From Limivivens faecihominis (lineage in GTDB: Bacteria > Bacillota > Clostridia > Lachnospirales > Lachnospiraceae), in contig NZ_JAJEPR010000020.1 of the NCBI RefSeq assembly GCF_020686945.1, positions 1 through 61,105 of the forward strand: 61,105 bases of DNA, read 5' to 3'. The position numbers and the translations under genes were made by a program. Below, in pieces: positions 49,951 through 58,541 of this stretch. The number at the start of each line of letters is the position of its first letter. The first letter of the stretch is position 1. The notes beneath the pieces are model-generated. The model saw only the letters and a list, made by a program, of their open reading frames with translations. It had not been told where the DNA came from and searched no databases.

Positions 49951-50502
49951 TTATTTCAGCTGCATTCCATCTCCAAAGGCTTTCCCTGCCACTTCGCCAA
50001 GACCGATATAAGTATTGTTGACCGGATCGTAGGTAATCGGTTTCAGTTTCTTCGGATCGATCTTCCCATCCGTAAGAATCCTTTCATCTGCATTCACATT
50101 GACAATTTCACCGATCAGAATGCCATTATCAAAGCTCTTGCATTTGCATTCCAGCGCCATTGGAAGTTCGTCGATCAGAGGTGCATTGACCTTCTCACTT
50201 TTCGTTGCATGAAAACCAGCCCTGGTAAATTTATCCGGCACCTTTCCGGCAGATTCTATGCCAACATAGTCGCACGGGATAACGGTATCTTCTGTTGCCA
50301 TACTGACCGTGAATGCACCGGTCTTTGCAATGTTTTCCGTTGTCTTATGCTCCGACATACTGATGGAAATCTCATTCCTGTCCGTGATCATTCCCCATGC
50401 GGCGTTCATGGCATTCGGAACACCATTTTCATCATATGTACCGATGATCAATACCGGCATCGGATACATGACCGGCTTTACACCAAAATCTACTCTACTC
50501 AT
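49951..50502 (-). CDS. Flavin reductase-like protein
   Basis: The 183-residue protein has the FMN-binding split-barrel pattern: MPVLIIGTYDENGVPNAMNA, SISMSEHKTTENI and FTVSMATEDTV. Such proteins reduce flavins with NAD(P)H or bind FMN for electron transfer. It begins the minus-strand group that continues with the micro-protein, macro and vWA genes. Confidence 0.85.
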   Translation of the reverse strand: MSRVDFGVKPVMYPMPVLIIGTYDENGVPNAMNAAWGMITDRNEISISMSEHKTTENIAKTGAFTVSMATEDTVIPCDYVGIESAGKVPDKFTRAGFHATKSEKVNAPLIDELPMALECKCKSFDNGILIGEIVNVNADERILTDGKIDPKKLKPITYDPVNNTYIGLGEVAGKAFGDGMQLK

Positions 50503-50577
50503 TTACTTGTCCTCCTTTAATCGTCTTTCTCATTGGCAAAACGGACATGCGCAATCCGCCTTCTTACTCTTCTTCAT

Positions 50578-50820
50578 TATATCTCTTCCGAGCACATAAT
50601 AACAGATGCAAGGTGTATTTTTATATCCGGCATGAACGGATTTTTGTCAATCGCCACACGAAGCAGCTCTCGGTGAGAGGGCTTTGCCTGATCGCTCAGC
50701 CATTTGTTATAGCTCTTTCCGTGAGGTTTTGGATTTTCTACAATGGCCAGTCCATTCTCAATACAGATAGTGTCACTTAACCGGCGAACTGCCTTGGTGC
50801 TGCCCCAAAAATTGCAGAGT
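50578..50820 (-). pseudogene. Relaxase (mobilisation protein) fragment
   Basis: The minus strand encodes FWGSTKAVRRLSDTICIENG and PKPHGKSYNKWLSDQAKPSH, the conserved region of relaxases of integrative and mobilisable elements. No start or catalytic Tyr region is present; the frame begins mid-protein. It is a remnant of a conjugative element. Confidence 0.65.
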
Positions 50821-50869
50821 TTTTAGGAATAAAGTATTTAATTCGTCCCAAGCCACTTTGTTTTTTTCA

Positions 50870-51053
50870 TCAAAAAATCTTCCATACCACAGTTACTGTA
50901 TCTGTTACGTCTATATCATCTGCTTCAATGTCCAGATTATAACCTGTCGGAACTGCACATGTGTCTTCCTCACAGCATTTCAGCATCATGTCATTCATTG
51001 GTCTTGCAATAAAATCTATTTCTCTCCAGGAATAATCTATGTTAAGGATCTAT
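50870..51053 (-). other. Unrecognised coding remnant
   Basis: An open minus-strand frame (WREIDFIARPMNDMMLKCCE, ending WKIF then stop) has protein-like composition but no start codon or known family. It lies between mobile-element remnants. Confidence 0.25.
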
Positions 51054-51061
51054 AACCGATG

Positions 51062-51397
51062 TCAGAACGCTAAACTATCTGCATTCAAAAGGAAATACTT
51101 CATTCCAATGATGACAAATCCCTCATCATTTCTCCAAGGTTTCTTGCTGCCATTTACAATGACAATCTTTTTGAAAGAGTCTGAGATATTACGCAAAGAG
51201 TTGAACTCCTGAGTCTGCTTTTCTTCCGAAGTCATGTCATATGCAACCTGAATATAGTACCTCTGATTACCTTGGTTAGCCACAAAGTCAACTTCCAACT
51301 GCTTACGGACACGCTTGTCCTCTTTATCTTTATCAAAGATCTGCACGACGCCCACATCAACATTACACTGATATGGATAAAGCCTGCCAGGTATCAT
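51062..51397 (-). pseudogene. DUF4143-type AAA ATPase, C-terminal fragment
   Basis: The 111-codon frame has NVDVGVVQIF, RKQLEVDFVANQGNQRYYIQ and SLRNISDSFKKIVIVNG, matching the C-terminal nuclease-like domain of the DUF4143 ATPase family. The AAA domain and Walker motifs are absent, and the frame begins inside the family pattern. Confidence 0.65.
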
Positions 51398-51678
51398 GCG
51401 GATACAGCACCCAGCAGTGCTTTCTGAAAATATGGTTTCTCTGTACTTTTTCTTACCACCCCAGAGATGTAGGATTTCTCACAGGCGGCAGTGTGCTTCA
51501 CTGCTCCATTGGAATTTAACCATTCCGCCTTCCTTATGGCCGGATTGCGAATTACGGAAGTATCATTGTCCCTGTCTGGCTTTACCATTTACGGGAGAAT
51601 GCGATTGATATAAAGCAAAAAGAAACGGCTGGCCGAGGCCCGCCGTAAAATGGTTATTGTGGTTTGATAAACCGGGTA

Positions 51679-53022
51679 TTAGAGAGCGCTCGCCGCTTTA
51701 TCCATTGGCCAGGATTTTCTGAGCGCCGCATAGGAAACCAAAAAGTTGGCAAGCCAGCCTGCAGGCACAGCAAGCCAAACAAAGTCAATGCCAAAACGCG
51801 GCGCACAGATCAAAGCCACGGACAGGCGGATCGCAAGGTTTACCATGTTGGCAATAAGGAATGGGCGCATGATTCCAAGTCCGCGAAGAACTCCATCGGT
51901 CGCCATTTTAATTCCCATAAAGATAAAGAAGTAACCGAGCCACCTCATATAATCCCCAGACACCTGATAAGCCAGAGCTGTTCCGTCTTTTCCAAGGAAC
52001 AGCGAGGAAATCTGCGTGTGCAGCGTTTCAATGACAAGGAAGGCAATGGCTGCAAAGCACACATCCAGCACCAATGCTGCGTGGTAGCCTTTTTTGATAC
52101 GCTGCGTTTTGTTTGCGCCAAGGTTCTGGGAAACATATGGAGAAACCGCATTGCCGATGGACACAAAAATCAGAGAAAAGACATTCTCCACCCGCATCGT
52201 TGCCGCATATCCTGCCAGCGCCTGTGTGCCGAAGGGATTGACCACTGCCTGTACGATCATCATACCGATAGACACGGTAGACTGCTGGAGAACTGACGGC
52301 ACGGCAATTCGAAGCATCGAGCGCAGCTCCCTCCTGCCAAACCAGGCAAAGGCGCTCTTATACCGCCGCATCCGATATAGGAAAATCAATAGTGAGAACA
52401 CAGCGGAAATTCCTTGGGCAATCAGGGTTGCCAGTGCCGCGCCGAACACGCCAAGCCCCAGACCGGCTACCATCCAAAGATCCATCACAATATTCAGGAT
52501 CGATGAAAAGATCAGCAGCCCCAGCGGAATTTTTGATTCACCGATGGATGTGAACATGGTAGAAAGAATATTGTACATGAACAAAAACGGGAAACCCACA
52601 AAATAGACCCGCAAATATAGTACCGCTTCCCCCAGGATATCGGCAGGGGTCTGTAATCCGCTCATCATCGCATGAGAAAAGCAAAATCCAAAGACACCAA
52701 GGATGATGCTCAGAAGCAAAAAGCTGATCAATGATGTAGAAACAATGGTTTTCATTTTGCCGTACTCTTTGGCACCGAAATAGCGGCTCACAAGCACACC
52801 TGCACCAACACCGGCCCCCAGTGCCACACAAATGAAAACATTCGTCAGGGCTGCACAGGCACCAACCGCCGCCAGTGCGGAGGAGCCCACAAACTGACCG
52901 ACGATAATGGAATCAGCCATATTGTATACCTGCTGAAAAAAGCTGCCGAGAATCATCGGCATTGCAAAAACTGTCAGCGCTTTCAGCGGCGTATCGGTAA
53001 TCAAATACTCATCTTTTGACAT
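51679..53022 (-). CDS. MATE-family multidrug/organic-ion exporter
   Basis: The 447-residue protein has 12 predicted membrane segments, opening with the MATE start pattern ALTVFAMPMILGSFFQQVYN and MADSIIVGQFVGSSALAAVG, and has the second-half repeat ALAGYAATMRVENVFSLIF. MATE pumps use Na+ or H+ gradients to expel cationic compounds. The ATG at 53022 (MSKDEY) is 9 bp after GGGGG; another ATG two codons earlier is too close. A strong promoter with a palindrome at 53316-53361 lies upstream and a fragment of a second MATE N-terminus sits between. Confidence 0.9.
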   Translation of the reverse strand: MSKDEYLITDTPLKALTVFAMPMILGSFFQQVYNMADSIIVGQFVGSSALAAVGACAALTNVFICVALGAGVGAGVLVSRYFGAKEYGKMKTIVSTSLISFLLLSIILGVFGFCFSHAMMSGLQTPADILGEAVLYLRVYFVGFPFLFMYNILSTMFTSIGESKIPLGLLIFSSILNIVMDLWMVAGLGLGVFGAALATLIAQGISAVFSLLIFLYRMRRYKSAFAWFGRRELRSMLRIAVPSVLQQSTVSIGMMIVQAVVNPFGTQALAGYAATMRVENVFSLIFVSIGNAVSPYVSQNLGANKTQRIKKGYHAALVLDVCFAAIAFLVIETLHTQISSLFLGKDGTALAYQVSGDYMRWLGYFFIFMGIKMATDGVLRGLGIMRPFLIANMVNLAIRLSVALICAPRFGIDFVWLAVPAGWLANFLVSYAALRKSWPMDKAASAL

Positions 53023-53316
53023 AACCATATTCCCCCACAACTTCCTGCTTTTTACCACAAAGCGCAGCCACAGTAAGAGTAGCTGTACCATCCGGTCCCG
53101 GATACTGCCCCATCATCGCCATATCTACAATCGAGTAAACAGATGAGATCCGTGTACTGCCAAAGGCCGCAGCAAGATACCCGAAATAAATTTGTTTGAT
53201 ATTTTCGTGAAGACAATCCACTAAAATCCGCCTCTGAACGCAAAAAAGCCGAACAAGGGACAGAATCTCAATCTGCGCCTTATCCGGCTGTTGTTTCCAC
53301 GAACAACTCACCCTCC
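53023..53316 (-). pseudogene. N-terminal fragment of a second MATE transporter
   Basis: The minus-strand frame overlapping the intact MATE start encodes IKQIYFGYLAAAFGSTRISS, VYSIVDMAMMGQYPGPDG, as at the start of another MATE subgroup. It then turns to unrelated residues and stops at the intact gene. The part before it (KAQIEILSLVRLF) is unrecognised and could be from a regulator. Confidence 0.55.
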
Positions 53317-53361
53317 GAGTGAACACTCGAACATTATAGCATGGGTGTGCGCAAATGTCAA
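53316..53361 (-). promoter_or_regulatory. Strong promoter with operator palindrome upstream of the MATE gene
   Basis: On the minus strand TTGACA (53356-53361) and TATAAT (53333-53338) are 17 bp apart, a full consensus. CGAGTGTTCACTCG (53316-53329), a perfect palindrome, overlaps the start site; TetR-type repressors bind such sequences. No TetR gene is adjacent. Confidence 0.75.
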
Positions 53362-53367
53362 TGGATC

Positions 53368-53586
53368 TCAGTACAGCAAAAAGTCATCAAAAAGGTTGTC
53401 CGAACCCCGCAGTTGGAACTTCTCAAATTCGTTTTTGGAATAGTCCGTGGTGGTTACAATACCAATACAATATTCCATGCCCCGGCAGAAAAAGCGCACT
53501 TCGATGCTGCTTTCCGGATTGAGCTTTGTCCGATGTACTACATCCTTGCGATTTAATACTGTGAAAACAATCCACTTGGCTTCACC
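53368..53586 (-). other. Unrecognised coding remnant
   Basis: A minus-strand frame (GEAKWIVFTVLNRKD, IEVRFFCRGMEYCIGIV, ending DDFLLY) looks protein-like but has no start codon or family I recognise. It follows the cyclodeaminase fragment. Confidence 0.25.
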
Positions 53587-53998
53587 TATTTTTCTTGAGC
53601 AGGAAATCTGCCACGGCAAGATCCAAAAGTGCCATGCCAGTAGAATCAAACACCGTGATGTCGGTATCGCTTTTACGACCCGCAGCCTTTCCAAGAATGA
53701 GATCACCAAGTTCTCCACAGATTCGATCTTCAGACAATGTGCCCTGCTTCAAGGGAATCTCAATTTCTCCGGCGTTCCTGCAGTGTTCGAGGTCGTCCAC
53801 AAAAACAATGGCATCCTCAAAAATTTGGGAATCAATTTCTTCTTTGCCCGCCATATCAGCACCAATGCAGGAAAAATGTGTGCCGGGTTTGACCCATTCT
53901 TTTTGAATCAGCGGGGTGTGGGAAGGCGTGATTGTGATGATAATGTCGCTGTCGGATACGGCTTCTTGCAAATTTGATATTCTCTGTGTTATTTTCAT
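53582..53998 (-). pseudogene. Ornithine cyclodeaminase / mu-crystallin family, C-terminal fragment
   Basis: The frame has EWVKPGTHFSCIGADMAGKE, AIVFVDDLEHCRNAGEIEIP and FDSTGMALLDLAVA, the second half of this NAD-dependent family. The N-terminal half is missing. The ATG at 53996-53998 overlaps the -10 box of the MerR-type promoter, so it cannot be translated from that promoter. It marks a deletion junction. Confidence 0.75.
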
Positions 53999-54027
53999 AG
54001 TAATACCTAAACCTAACTTTAGGTCAA
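53997..54027 (-). promoter_or_regulatory. MerR-type promoter with 19-bp spacer
   Basis: On the minus strand TTGACC (54022-54027) and TACTAT (53997-54002) are 19 bp apart. The spacer holds the dyad CCTAAA-gttagg-TTTAGG (plus strand, CCTAAACCTAACTTTAGG). A 19-bp spacer with a central palindrome is the hallmark of promoters activated by MerR proteins through DNA distortion. It faces the truncated cyclodeaminase. Confidence 0.8.
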
Positions 54028-54060
54028 GATGTTTTTTGAAATTTTTTTGGAGGGAAATTT

Positions 54061-54498
54061 ATGTATTCAATTGGACAGGTGGCAGAGATGTTCGGATTGC
54101 CCATCTCTACGCTGCGCTATTATGATAAACAGGGACTTTTTCCGAACATGGAACGGGTATCCGGCATCCGCAAGTTTAGTGAGGCGGAGATTGAAGCGCT
54201 CCGGGTCATTGAATGTCTGAAAAAGGCTGGCATGGAGATCAAGGACATTCGGCAGTTCATGGATTGGTGCCTAGAAGGACCGGCCACCTACCCGCAGCGA
54301 AAGGCAATGTTTGAGGCGCAACGGGTGCACATGGAAGCAGAGCTTGAGCAGATGAACCGGACGCTGGATATGCTGAAATTCAAATGCTGGTACTATGAGC
54401 AGGCAATCAAAGACGGCAGTGAGGACAGACTAAAGTCACTGATTCCCGACCACTTACCGGAGGGAATCCAAAAAGCATATGAAAACGCGCATAGCTAA
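54061..54498 (+). CDS. MerR-family transcriptional regulator
   Basis: The 145-residue protein has the MerR N-terminus: YSIGQVAEMFGLPISTLRYY (HTH) and DKQGLFPNMERVSGIRKFSE (wing), followed by a long dimerisation helix (about 78-118). The C-terminus lacks clear Cys metal ligands, so it probably senses a small molecule rather than a metal. It is divergent from the 19-bp-spacer promoter it should control. Confidence 0.88.
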   Translation: MYSIGQVAEMFGLPISTLRYYDKQGLFPNMERVSGIRKFSEAEIEALRVIECLKKAGMEIKDIRQFMDWCLEGPATYPQRKAMFEAQRVHMEAELEQMNRTLDMLKFKCWYYEQAIKDGSEDRLKSLIPDHLPEGIQKAYENAHS

Positions 54499-54530
54499 CC
54501 TTTCCCGTGCTATGTATCGTCGGATTTAGC

Positions 54531-54567
54531 GCAAAAAAAATACCCCGTTGGTTTCCCAACGAGGCAT
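54531..54567 (-). terminator. Terminator of the methyltransferase/ATC-hydrolase operon
   Basis: CCTCGTTGG-gaaa-CCAACGGGG is followed by an eight-T run on the minus strand. It lies past the truncated last gene and also between it and the MerR gene. Confidence 0.8.
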
Positions 54568-54604
54568 CGAAGACGATTCTATTCTGTTTTCTGTAAACTG
54601 GTAG

Positions 54605-54790
54605 TTAGAAAAACTTAGTCAGTGACCAAGTTAGTGAGCAAGATAAATCGCCGGACATCCCACACGCAGTTTTGAATCTTTGTATGGCTTTTGCAGTGTC
54701 TGCATCATAGCCCAGCACCGCGGTCAGCTGCTTTTGAAAGGAACCGGCAAACAGTGCCCACATTCCAAAGGGCATTCCAGCGTATTTCAT
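54605..54790 (-). pseudogene. ATC-hydrolase-like protein, truncated N-terminal fragment
   Basis: From an ATG overlapping the ketopantoate-reductase stop, the frame gives MKYAGMPFGMWALFAGSFQK and LTAVLGYDADTAKAIQ, similar to the start of a family of clostridial proteins related to L-2-amino-thiazoline-4-carboxylate hydrolases. After about residue 37 it changes to unrelated sequence and stops at 61 residues; the family is normally over 200. It is the decayed last gene of the operon. Confidence 0.55.
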
Positions 54791-55713
54791 TGCAGATACC
54801 TCCCGGCTTCCGCTTCCAGTGCCTGCCACACCGGGTAGGCTGCGCCATGTTCATCGAAAAATTTCTTAAGATCCCGGTTCAGCGCACTCATTTCGTCGAT
54901 GGCGTTCATGGCATGGTCGGAGGCGCAGAGCTTGCCCAGCGAAGTGGCACACATCAGCTTGAAAAAGCGCAGGCATGTCTTGCGGTATTTCTCCCCTTCA
55001 AAGTCTGCATCCTCCTTGGGCAGAATGGTGTGCCCGGCATCTCGGATGGCGCGGTATCCCTCGATGTTGGCATCCAGCACACGGTTCAGGTACGCGGTAT
55101 CTCCCCGGAGCTTTTTCAGGTCGCCGTCTGTCTTATAGCAGGCGAAGGCCGCAGGCATCACAAACGCGGCATGGCAGAGCAGATAGTCCTCCATGTTCAG
55201 CTCGTAAACAACCTTATATTTTGTGCCGTGGAAGATGCGCCTGATCAGCTGTTTATTGGAGATTGCACCCGGCAGCTGTCCGATGGTGATCTTTTTCAGG
55301 TCGATGGAGACCACCCGGTCAACCTCCCGATGCCCCGCAGAAAGCGCAAAGGCAAACAGGACGTTCTTCCCCGGCAGCGCCGCCGCCAGCGCCCTCGCCT
55401 GCACATTGTTCCCCACAAAAACGATGGTCTTCGTCCGGTTCGCCCGCAGCGCGTCCAGAACGGAATCCAGCTGCGTATAGCGCAGGACCACAAAGATCAC
55501 ATCGTACATTGCATCCGGTGCAAGTTCAGTCACCACCGGAATGCGGCTGACCGAGGTGCGGAGCGAAAATTTGTCCTTGATCCGCAGGCCGTTCTGCTTG
55601 ATCTCCGCAGCCCAGTTTCCCCGCGCAAGCAGAGTGACATCCTTTCCGGTGCGCAGCAGATTTCTTGCCAGATTGCATCCCAGAACGCCTGCACCATATA
55701 CCAGAATTTTCAT
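54787..55713 (-). CDS. Ketopantoate reductase-like (ApbA/PanE family) oxidoreductase
   Basis: The 308-residue protein starts with the NADP-binding loop KILVYGAGVLGCNLARNLL and has VIFVVLRYTQLDSVL, GNNVQA and a helical C-domain. The true PanE catalytic Lys-Glu pair is not clear, and the family has many members of other function in Clostridia. It overlaps the methyltransferase stop upstream by 4 bp, within the operon. Its substrate is probably a 2-keto acid but not shown. Confidence 0.82.
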   Translation of the reverse strand: MKILVYGAGVLGCNLARNLLRTGKDVTLLARGNWAAEIKQNGLRIKDKFSLRTSVSRIPVVTELAPDAMYDVIFVVLRYTQLDSVLDALRANRTKTIVFVGNNVQARALAAALPGKNVLFAFALSAGHREVDRVVSIDLKKITIGQLPGAISNKQLIRRIFHGTKYKVVYELNMEDYLLCHAAFVMPAAFACYKTDGDLKKLRGDTAYLNRVLDANIEGYRAIRDAGHTILPKEDADFEGEKYRKTCLRFFKLMCATSLGKLCASDHAMNAIDEMSALNRDLKKFFDEHGAAYPVWQALEAEAGRYLQ

Positions 55714-56552
55714 AGCTTGCCTCCAAATCCGATCTTCACGATCTGCATTTTCATCCCGTTGTCCCCGACCTTGGCGAGAAATCGGAAAAAACCGCTGACG
55801 GAAGGGTCTTTCAGGTCGTTGTAGCCCATCATATAGCCCCTGCTAGATACCCGTAACCGGCTGTCCCACTCGCCAATCTCCTTGGGAGCATCCGAAACCG
55901 CGAAATATGCCCCTACATCCTTGATTTTTGCCGTTCTGAGCCACGTTTTGGCGATCATCTTCACCGCCGTACGGTTGGCAGCATCAAAGACCAGCACTCC
56001 GCCGGAGAAAGCGTCCGCCATCCCCTGCACCAGTTCCCGAACCTGCTCCGTCAGGAAGTAATAGAACACCCCGGAGGCAAAGAACACCGCCCCGCCGGAG
56101 GTATCGATCTTATCAAACCATGCGGGGTCTTTCAGGTCGCAGGGGATGTTTTGCTCCCGCTCCCCGGCGGGCAAAAGCTCGTTACGCACGGCTATGACAT
56201 CGGGAAAGTCCAGATTGTAGATTTTACAGCTGCCGTTGTCGCAGGCTTTGCCGGTGTTATCCAGCCCGCAGCCCAGATTGACCACTGCCGCGCAGGGGTG
56301 GTTTTTCAGGTACGCCTGCACTTCAAAGGCAAGGTCATTCTGCCGCATGGCGACCTCCAGCGCACCGAAACGCTGCATCAGGCTGCGGGAATTTTTCTCT
56401 GCCTCTGAAAAGTCGTAGTCGATCTGGTCGATCAGACGCACCGCCGTTTCGTCCCGGTAAAGGTTCGGATACAACTCCGTACACAGCTTCCGTGAATACA
56501 GCGGGAGGATCAACGTCTCCTGCACGGTGTTTTTCTCGATTTTGTATTTCAT
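55710..56552 (-). CDS. Class I SAM methyltransferase, leucine-carboxyl / O-methyltransferase type
   Basis: The 280-residue protein resembles the LCM/PPM1 group: NLGCGLDNTGKACDNGSCKI (SAM loop), YNLDFPDVIAVRNELL, and FFASGVFYYFLTEQVRELV. Members methylate carboxyl groups or small-molecule oxygen atoms. The ATG at 56552 is used; a GTG three codons earlier is possible. It overlaps the ketopantoate-reductase gene. Confidence 0.8.
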   Translation of the reverse strand: MKYKIEKNTVQETLILPLYSRKLCTELYPNLYRDETAVRLIDQIDYDFSEAEKNSRSLMQRFGALEVAMRQNDLAFEVQAYLKNHPCAAVVNLGCGLDNTGKACDNGSCKIYNLDFPDVIAVRNELLPAGEREQNIPCDLKDPAWFDKIDTSGGAVFFASGVFYYFLTEQVRELVQGMADAFSGGVLVFDAANRTAVKMIAKTWLRTAKIKDVGAYFAVSDAPKEIGEWDSRLRVSSRGYMMGYNDLKDPSVSGFFRFLAKVGDNGMKMQIVKIGFGGKL

Positions 56553-56561
56553 GGGTATCAC

Positions 56562-57335
56562 TCACTTTCTGATAAATGGCAGTTCCGGCATACAGTCACG
56601 CTCGGCGATGTGTGCCAGCATTTCGGCGAACCCCTTTGGATTGCGAATCTGATATTGCATGTGATTGTATCCCTCAAACACGGGATAATGGCCGCAGGGG
56701 TAGGCTTCCATCACTGCTTAACGGTATTTGAAATGATCTTCTATACTGCCAAACTCGAAATAGGTATGTTTTTGCAATTCTTTTGAAAGCAGCGGAAAGG
56801 TTTTATCCTTCAGACTGTCCGAAATCTGCCGCCGCAAATTTGTATAGGTCAGATTTTTCCCTGCGTCTATAAAATACGACTTTATGGAATCGTCGTCACA
56901 CCACAGTATCTTTTTCAGCGTACCGCCCTTCGACCAATATAGGCTCTTGATGGCAAAATACAGAAACGGCGTCATGATACGGCGCGTGCCCTTTCCGATT
57001 TGGGCGAACTGCCCGCCGTCAAAGAAAGCGTGCTCCACGGGCAGCTTCGTCTGCGTCAGAAACGCCATGGCAAGGTCTGCACCGATGGAAGAAGCGACCA
57101 CCATCGCCAGCCGCTCCACGCCCTGTCGATGCAGAAAGTCCTCCACCTGCCGTATTTCGTCCTGCTTGCTGACATATTTCTGCCCCTCGCAGTAAACGGT
57201 GGAGGTGGGCAAGATGCAGAAATATCGATCCTGCAAATACCTCGCAATCGGTTCGCTGCTCGCTCCTGTCACACCCATTGCATGAAAGAACAGCACGGCA
57301 GGATTCCTCCTGTCGCCATATGTTTGAAACAGCAT
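56562..57335 (-). pseudogene. Alpha/beta hydrolase with an in-frame stop codon
   Basis: The protein has the alpha/beta-hydrolase layout: VLFFHAMGVTGASSEP (oxyanion region), VVASSIGADLAMAF (nucleophile elbow S-x-G, variant) and a helical cap. It ends at TAA (56718-56720) after EDHFKYR, but the same frame continues with the family's C-terminus: PCGHYPVFEGYNHMQYQIRN (the catalytic His) and a normal stop at 56562-56564. GAA to TAA would explain it. The product would lack the catalytic His. The start at 57335 follows GAGGTG. Confidence 0.75.
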
Positions 57336-57345
57336 TTCTATCACC

Positions 57346-57840
57346 TCATATTTTCATAAAAAGCATCATAATCGCCGCCAGTGCTGCCGAAATGACCGCC
57401 ATACCAATTGTGCCGAACAGCCACTTTTTGCCCTTATCCTTGGCTGTAATGTAGGGTTTCAGGTCTTCCGTCCCCGGAATTTCCCATGCGTTCGTATGTC
57501 CTACCCAATAGCCGTCAACCCAAAATCGGTCTATGAGATTCATAACGGACAGTATGACCAGCAGCTGCCAAAAGCCCTGAACGAAGCCCTTTGCGCCGTT
57601 GAGCGCATAGACGCAGACCAGCACATAGGCGATGTATCCGGGGACGCAGACAGCTTTGAAAATCAAAGCATTTCGCTTGATTTTCGCGTGTGTTGTAAGT
57701 CCCAGCGTTACGCACCGCTCCTGCACCTCCTGGCTGTAAAGATGCACCATGCCCACCGCGCCCTTGCGGATACCGATGGCGTAAAGCAAAATGAGCAGAA
57801 CGCCCAGCCCGATGCCTTCCAAAATCACCTGTAAAAGCAT
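57346..57840 (-). CDS. Membrane protein, unknown function
   Basis: The 164-residue protein has about four membrane segments (IGLGVLLILLYAIGIRKGAV; YIAYVLVCVYAL; WQLLVILSVMNLIDRFWVDG; GTIGMAVISAALAAIMMLF). The block VDGYWVGHTNAWEIPGTEDL is conserved in similar clostridial proteins I recall, but no function is known. Its ATG overlaps the stop of the ATC hydrolase gene upstream. Confidence 0.7.
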   Translation of the reverse strand: MLLQVILEGIGLGVLLILLYAIGIRKGAVGMVHLYSQEVQERCVTLGLTTHAKIKRNALIFKAVCVPGYIAYVLVCVYALNGAKGFVQGFWQLLVILSVMNLIDRFWVDGYWVGHTNAWEIPGTEDLKPYITAKDKGKKWLFGTIGMAVISAALAAIMMLFMKI

Positions 57841-58541
57841 TACCGATTCCTCCTGAAGCCCGCCTCATCCCGATATTCGGGATGTTCCTTTACATACGGG
57901 TCCTGGTCGCCGCAGATGGTATAGTCGCACCGGCAGCCGTTCATGCAGGTGTTCGTCCGTATAAGCCTTGCATGGAGCAGCTCCATAGACGCAAAGTCCA
58001 CATTGCACAGGGCGGGCATGATGTCCGTAAGACCGTGCCGGATGGCGAACTCCGCCGCCGGACACGACGTAAACTCATAATAAATAGGCTTGCCGTTTTC
58101 GTAAGGCGCAACCGACATCTCGTAATCGTGCCATTTGTCGCAGCCGCTTTTCGCACGAACAAACGCCCTGTACATCAGCTTCCTCCAGAACGGCTTGTTG
58201 CAGTCCACGAATTTCAGCTTGCGGAAGGTCGGCAGGATCAGATTTTCCTCCATCTCTTCAATTTCACGGAACGAAGTAATTGCTTTGCAGACCACATAAT
58301 AGCTCATGATGGCGATGCAGTCATAGGTGCCGCCTATGCCGTTGTGGAAGTTCTTTTTGCCGCCCAAATCGGTGCGCCAGTCGGAGAGAAAGACCGCGTA
58401 CTGCCGCTGCACCTTTTCCCATACTGTCTCCCGCTCCGCTTCCGGATAGTGCAGGGCGATTTTCGCCAGTATTTCCTTTTTGCAGGGCTTGGAATACAGC
58501 ACATGGCAGCTGCGGTCAATTTGTAATTCGCTGTCCTTCAT
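57840..58541 (-). CDS. L-2-amino-thiazoline-4-carboxylate (ATC) hydrolase family protein
   Basis: The 233-residue protein matches the ATC_hydrolase family (PF14196): GGTYDCIAIMSYYVVCK, AEFAIRHGLTDIMPALCNVD and CMNGCRCDYTICGD, a Cys-rich end. The described enzyme opens L-ATC to N-carbamoyl-L-cysteine; most clostridial members are uncharacterised. It starts in overlap with the MBL-fold gene. Three Cys in CMNGCRCDYTIC could bind metal. Confidence 0.75.
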   Translation of the reverse strand: MKDSELQIDRSCHVLYSKPCKKEILAKIALHYPEAERETVWEKVQRQYAVFLSDWRTDLGGKKNFHNGIGGTYDCIAIMSYYVVCKAITSFREIEEMEENLILPTFRKLKFVDCNKPFWRKLMYRAFVRAKSGCDKWHDYEMSVAPYENGKPIYYEFTSCPAAEFAIRHGLTDIMPALCNVDFASMELLHARLIRTNTCMNGCRCDYTICGDQDPYVKEHPEYRDEAGFRRNR

